Source: Bostrychus sinensis (Eukaryota > Chordata > Actinopteri > Gobiiformes > Eleotridae). Taken from it: a stretch of 64,000 nt of DNA. The translations under genes were made by a program, and so were the position numbers. Of this stretch, positions 60,549-64,000 are shown one piece after another. The DNA is taken from contig CM036257.1 of assembly GCA_020698575.1 (NCBI GenBank), positions 24,257,520 through 24,321,519 of the forward strand, written 5' to 3'. Every line of letters starts with the position of its first letter. Within the stretch, counting starts at the first letter, position 1. A model generated the notes under the pieces. That model searched no databases and was not told the origin of the DNA. It was given only the letters and a program-made list of their open reading frames with translations.

Positions 60549-60975
60549 CTAAGACTAAACCAGGACTAAACCAGGACTAAACCAGGTCTAGAGAAGAACT
60601 AAGCCAGGTCCAAACCACTTTTAAACGAGGACTAAGCCAGGTCTATACCAGGACTGAACATGGTCTAGAGAAGACCTAAACCAGATCCAAAACAGGACTA
60701 AACAAAGACTAAAACACTAAACGAGGTCTAAACCAGGACTAAACCAAAACTAAACCAGTTCAAGAGAAGAACTAAACCAAGTTCAAACCAGGACTAAACC
60801 TAAACCACCTTTGAACCAGGACTAGAAGAACTAAACCAGGCCAAAACCAGGACTAAACCACTTTTAAACCAAGACAAAGCCAGATCTACATCGGGACTGA
60901 ACCAGGTCTAGAGGAGACCTAAACCAGGTCCAAACCAGAACTAAACCAGGTCTAAACCAGGACTGAACCAGGATT
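60549..60975. repeat. Degenerate accagg minisatellite, second block
   Basis: The same unit family as at 59095-59885, with more mutations and gagaagaacta variants. No MITE ends are recognised around it. Confidence 0.85.
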
Positions 60976-62532
60976 AAATGATATCTGTCATGTCTTGCCT
61001 TAAAGTTTTAGTTTTCTTCCTGATTTTTGGTTTAGCTGCACATTTTCTGGCAACCCAAACATAATCTACAGTGACTTTTTAACGGTTAGGAAAACACAAA
61101 AAGCACATTTTAATATCTTTACATTTTAAAACCGTCTTGTTCTCCGTCCCATTAGCAAAACAGTCATCTCACTTCGTCTTTATTACTCTTTAAATGTGCA
61201 AAAATGCAAAATATTGTTAAATTTTTCCCTTCCATGTTTTTGTTAACAGTAATAAAATCTTTTTCTGACCACAAACCCATTGCTCATATATACAACTTAC
61301 ATTTTCTGAATAAATAATAAATACAGGTACATAACATTCATTGTCATGTAACAGTGCTCGGTTTGGTCCGGAGTTACTGTGTGGTTGTTATTGTGGGTTA
61401 CACTGATTAGTATTAAGCCCTTTTCACACATGAACATCAAAGTATTTTACAGAGTCAGGTTCTGAGTTTAGCGACACTGTCCTTTACTTGAGTATAGCAT
61501 TTTTAGCGGTAACTTACTACTTTTACTCCACTACATCTAAAACAGAAATATAATACTTTTTACTACACTACATTTCTAAAAAAGCAAAAGTAACATCTGC
61601 AGAGAAACTGTCTAAAAACTGAAAGACAACTGACTCTGTACCTTTTTTTCAGGGTTCATACACTTTTTTACCAAGAATTTTCCATGACTTTTCCAAAACT
61701 TTTTGCCAAATTTCCAAGACCTCAAAAAAGACTGCAAAAATAAATAATATTCACAATGTCCAACGTGGTACATGGTGCAATTTATTTAGTTAAAATTGTA
61801 AATAGTCACTTAAAAAAACAAAACAAAACTGTTTTATAATGGCATATATGTGGTATTATTAAAGCAAAACTCTGCTTTTGCCTCATTTTCTCCATAGCGC
61901 TCCCCTACATTTGGGAGTCAAGTACTGTCGTCCCGTTGACTCTTATATGATCCCTCGCTTAGCTTCACTTTCGTTTCCCATCCTCGTATCCAAGGATGGG
62001 ACACGGTGAGTTTCCTTCTGCCATTTGACCGTTCTACCGCCACAAAAATGAAAAAGTAAAGCCATCGCAAGCTTGTGCCGCTTTCTCGTGACACTCCCAT
62101 GACTCCGGGTCGGCGACGCTCATACAGGGCGCTTTATTCACCCCACAATAACTCATCTAGACGTTTAAGGTAAGCACTAAATTTCAGTTTAATGTCCCAA
62201 ATATTAGTCTTTTGAGATGGCAAGTTGGGGTTTACGTTTGTTAATAAAAATAAAAGGAAAAAGGTGGCTATGCCGTTGTTTTTGGTGAGTGGTAGAGTTG
62301 GAAACGCTTCAGGTAACAGGTGTAACATCTATCCGGGACATTAGTCAAATGGTGTCCTTCAGTTTTAACAGTGAATGTGTGAAAAGGGCTTAGAGACATT
62401 TGCTAAACTTGGGAAAAGTCAGTTGTTCAGCTGGTAGTGCAATCAGATTTCCTTCCTCTTCATCCCTCTGGCCACTGCCCCGCTGCTCCTCTGTCCTGTC
62501 CTCTGTCCCCCTCCAGTATGGCCCCATCTCCC
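60976..62532 (-). other. Probable 3' UTR and downstream region of the ferlin gene
   Basis: No other gene is seen. AATAAA on the - strand at 62133-62138, about 400 bp past the ferlin stop, is a candidate poly(A) signal. The rest is AT-rich. Confidence 0.35.
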
Positions 62533-62713
62533 TCAGGCCCCTAGCAGCTTTTTGACCAGGTATCCGGGCATACTGTAGAGGAAGAGGCCCAGCATGATGA
62601 GCAGCAGCAGGGCCAGCACGATCTTGATGATGAGCCACTTGTAGCGGTTGCAGATCAGGTAGCGCACGGCCTTCAGCGGACTCAGAAACCACAGGAAGGT
62701 CGTGTCCGGGCGG
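62533..62713 (-). CDS. otof: Ferlin-family protein, last coding exon; most likely otoferlin
   Basis: The exon runs from the acceptor at 62713 to the stop at 62533: one base completing a split codon, 59 codons and the stop. It reads RPDTTFLWFLSPLKAVRY, then RYKWLIIK, then a hydrophobic span rich in Leu/Ile/Val of about 20 residues, and ends SMPGYLVKKLLGA. This is the C-terminal membrane anchor of a ferlin; the RPDT start and the GYLVKK-LLGA end fit otoferlin, not dysferlin or myoferlin. Otoferlin is a large multi-C2-domain calcium sensor for vesicle fusion at hair-cell ribbon synapses. All other exons lie to the right of the window. The family call is firm, the paralogue (otofa or otofb) is not decided. 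Confidence 0.8.
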
Positions 62714-64000
62714 CTGTGGTCCCAGGAAGGTTAGATGGGGGGGGGGAGTGAAATGGTGAGGGGAAACAGAGAGACAGGAGGCTTGCATTAGTAGTTAGTA
62801 CATCAATAAGCTTTAAAGAAACACTTTATAAGAACTACACACTATAAAGCGATAACAAAGCTTTTATAATCATATAATTCATCTTTCCTTTTGACTTTTC
62901 CTTTCTGGGGTCGTCACAGTAAAGGTATTTATGCCAGATGCCCGTCCTGACACAGCCCTTTAGTACACTGGCTTGTGACCCCTTGTGGTTGGATGAGACA
63001 CTGAAGCACAACAATGTTCAGAAATATAACCTGGTTTACATTGATTTAATTTTAAGATTACTCAACATGAATAACAATGTTTATGACTCAACAATGATTG
63101 TTAATGTTGAAGTAGTTACTTAACCAATGTTCAATAATGTGTAGTTTTTATAGTGTTACTGATAACGACACACAAAATACTGATAATGACACGTTTGGAA
63201 AGTGAATATAAAGCAGTAATGGCTGAATACACAACAAACTTCTCTAAACAATGACACTATTCCAACAATTATGTAGAAGTACACACAAACTCTACCCATA
63301 TGTTTTTCCATATGTATTTATTTCACATTTTATTGTTTTTTAACATTGTCATAGACATTTCTTTTACTTTTTATTGTAAATAATTTATATTGCACCTTTT
63401 GTCTTCGATGTATGCTCACTTTATTTGCTTGCTTTCTCCATTTTATTCTGTATTAAGAGCTGCCTTGACAAGTGAATTTGTCCACCCTGAGAGTAATAAA
63501 TCTAATGTATAAACATAGGTGAGTACTATGATAAACAGATTCTCTACATGAGATCTGAGACAGCTGAAACAATGTTGGTTTCACCGTTACTTTTTGGGTT
63601 TCAGTAAAATAGCACCAACATGTTTTACCATTGTAATGTTTGTGCAGTGTTGGGCTCTAAACGTAATATCAGTGTTTCCCAAACGGCCTTAAAGATGCTG
63701 CAAGTGGGCTGCCAGAGGTTGTCTACATTATTCATTCATTCATCTTCTTCCACTTAGTCCCATTAGGCGTCATAGGTACTGAAGCCTATCCCAGTAACTT
63801 TGGGCTTTAGGCGGGGTACACCCTGGACAGTGGCCACATACACAGACAACCATTCACTCTCACATTCATTCACTAGGGGCAATTCAGAGTCACCACTTCA
63901 CCTAACACATGAATGTCTTTGGACGATGGGAGGACATGTACTCCACCCAGAGATTTGTGTTGGCCTGCTCTGCCACCGTGCCCTCGTCTACATTATGTAC
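62714..64000. other. Last ferlin intron, with repeats
   Basis: No exon is recognised. A reverse copy of the fish repeat seen at 30885 lies at about 62885-62995, and another dispersed repeat (tatcccagtaactttgggct, ttcactctcacattcattca) at about 63725-63985. Confidence 0.4.

Overview
The window reads as nuclear DNA of a ray-finned (teleost) fish. The genes are vertebrate, split by GT-AG introns, and embedded in AT-rich DNA full of typical fish repeats: tRNA-derived SINEs, hAT-like and other MITEs, a Tc1-like transposon, an endogenous retrovirus and many microsatellites. Nothing bacterial is present: no operons, CRISPR arrays or prokaryotic signals.

Layout. Positions 1-11,300 hold no gene I can name, only repeats and a few unassigned coding-like stretches. 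A Hey-family bHLH repressor gene, best matched to hey2, occupies 12,048-16,684 on the + strand in five exons; a decayed Tc1-like transposon starts about 60 bp after its stop codon. glo1 (glyoxalase I) lies at 19,598-28,106 on the - strand in six exons and encodes a complete 183-residue enzyme. bub1 (spindle-checkpoint kinase) fills 31,091-57,485 on the - strand; I resolved 25 exons with consistent reading phase throughout (1,226 residues). The terminal exon of a ferlin gene, most likely otoferlin, is at 62,533-62,713 on the - strand, and the rest of that gene lies beyond the right edge.

The most striking object is a 7.25 kb endogenous retrovirus (37,951-45,199, + strand, antisense to bub1). 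It sits in a bub1 intron only nine bases past a splice donor. Its two 508-bp LTRs look identical and are flanked by a perfect 5-bp target duplication, so the insertion is young. Its interior is nevertheless a broken chimera: a tRNA-Tyr primer site, a short frameshifted gag start, a polypurine tract and a second unrelated LTR followed by a tRNA-Trp primer site, then a leader with eight small hairpins that differ in stem but share one loop, then protease and reverse-transcriptase scraps. It looks like a non-autonomous retroviral genome that was mobilised in trans.

A second theme is a family of hAT-like MITEs (ends CAGTGGTTCCCAA-like, 8-bp target duplications). Several carry arrays built from a degenerate unit of the type aaaccaggtct/aaaccaggact. 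The largest, in a glo1 intron, is a 33-bp satellite with 495-bp higher-order structure.

The four host genes are functionally unrelated (Notch-response repressor, methylglyoxal detoxification, mitotic checkpoint, membrane fusion at synapses). Their adjacency is ordinary synteny, not a pathway.
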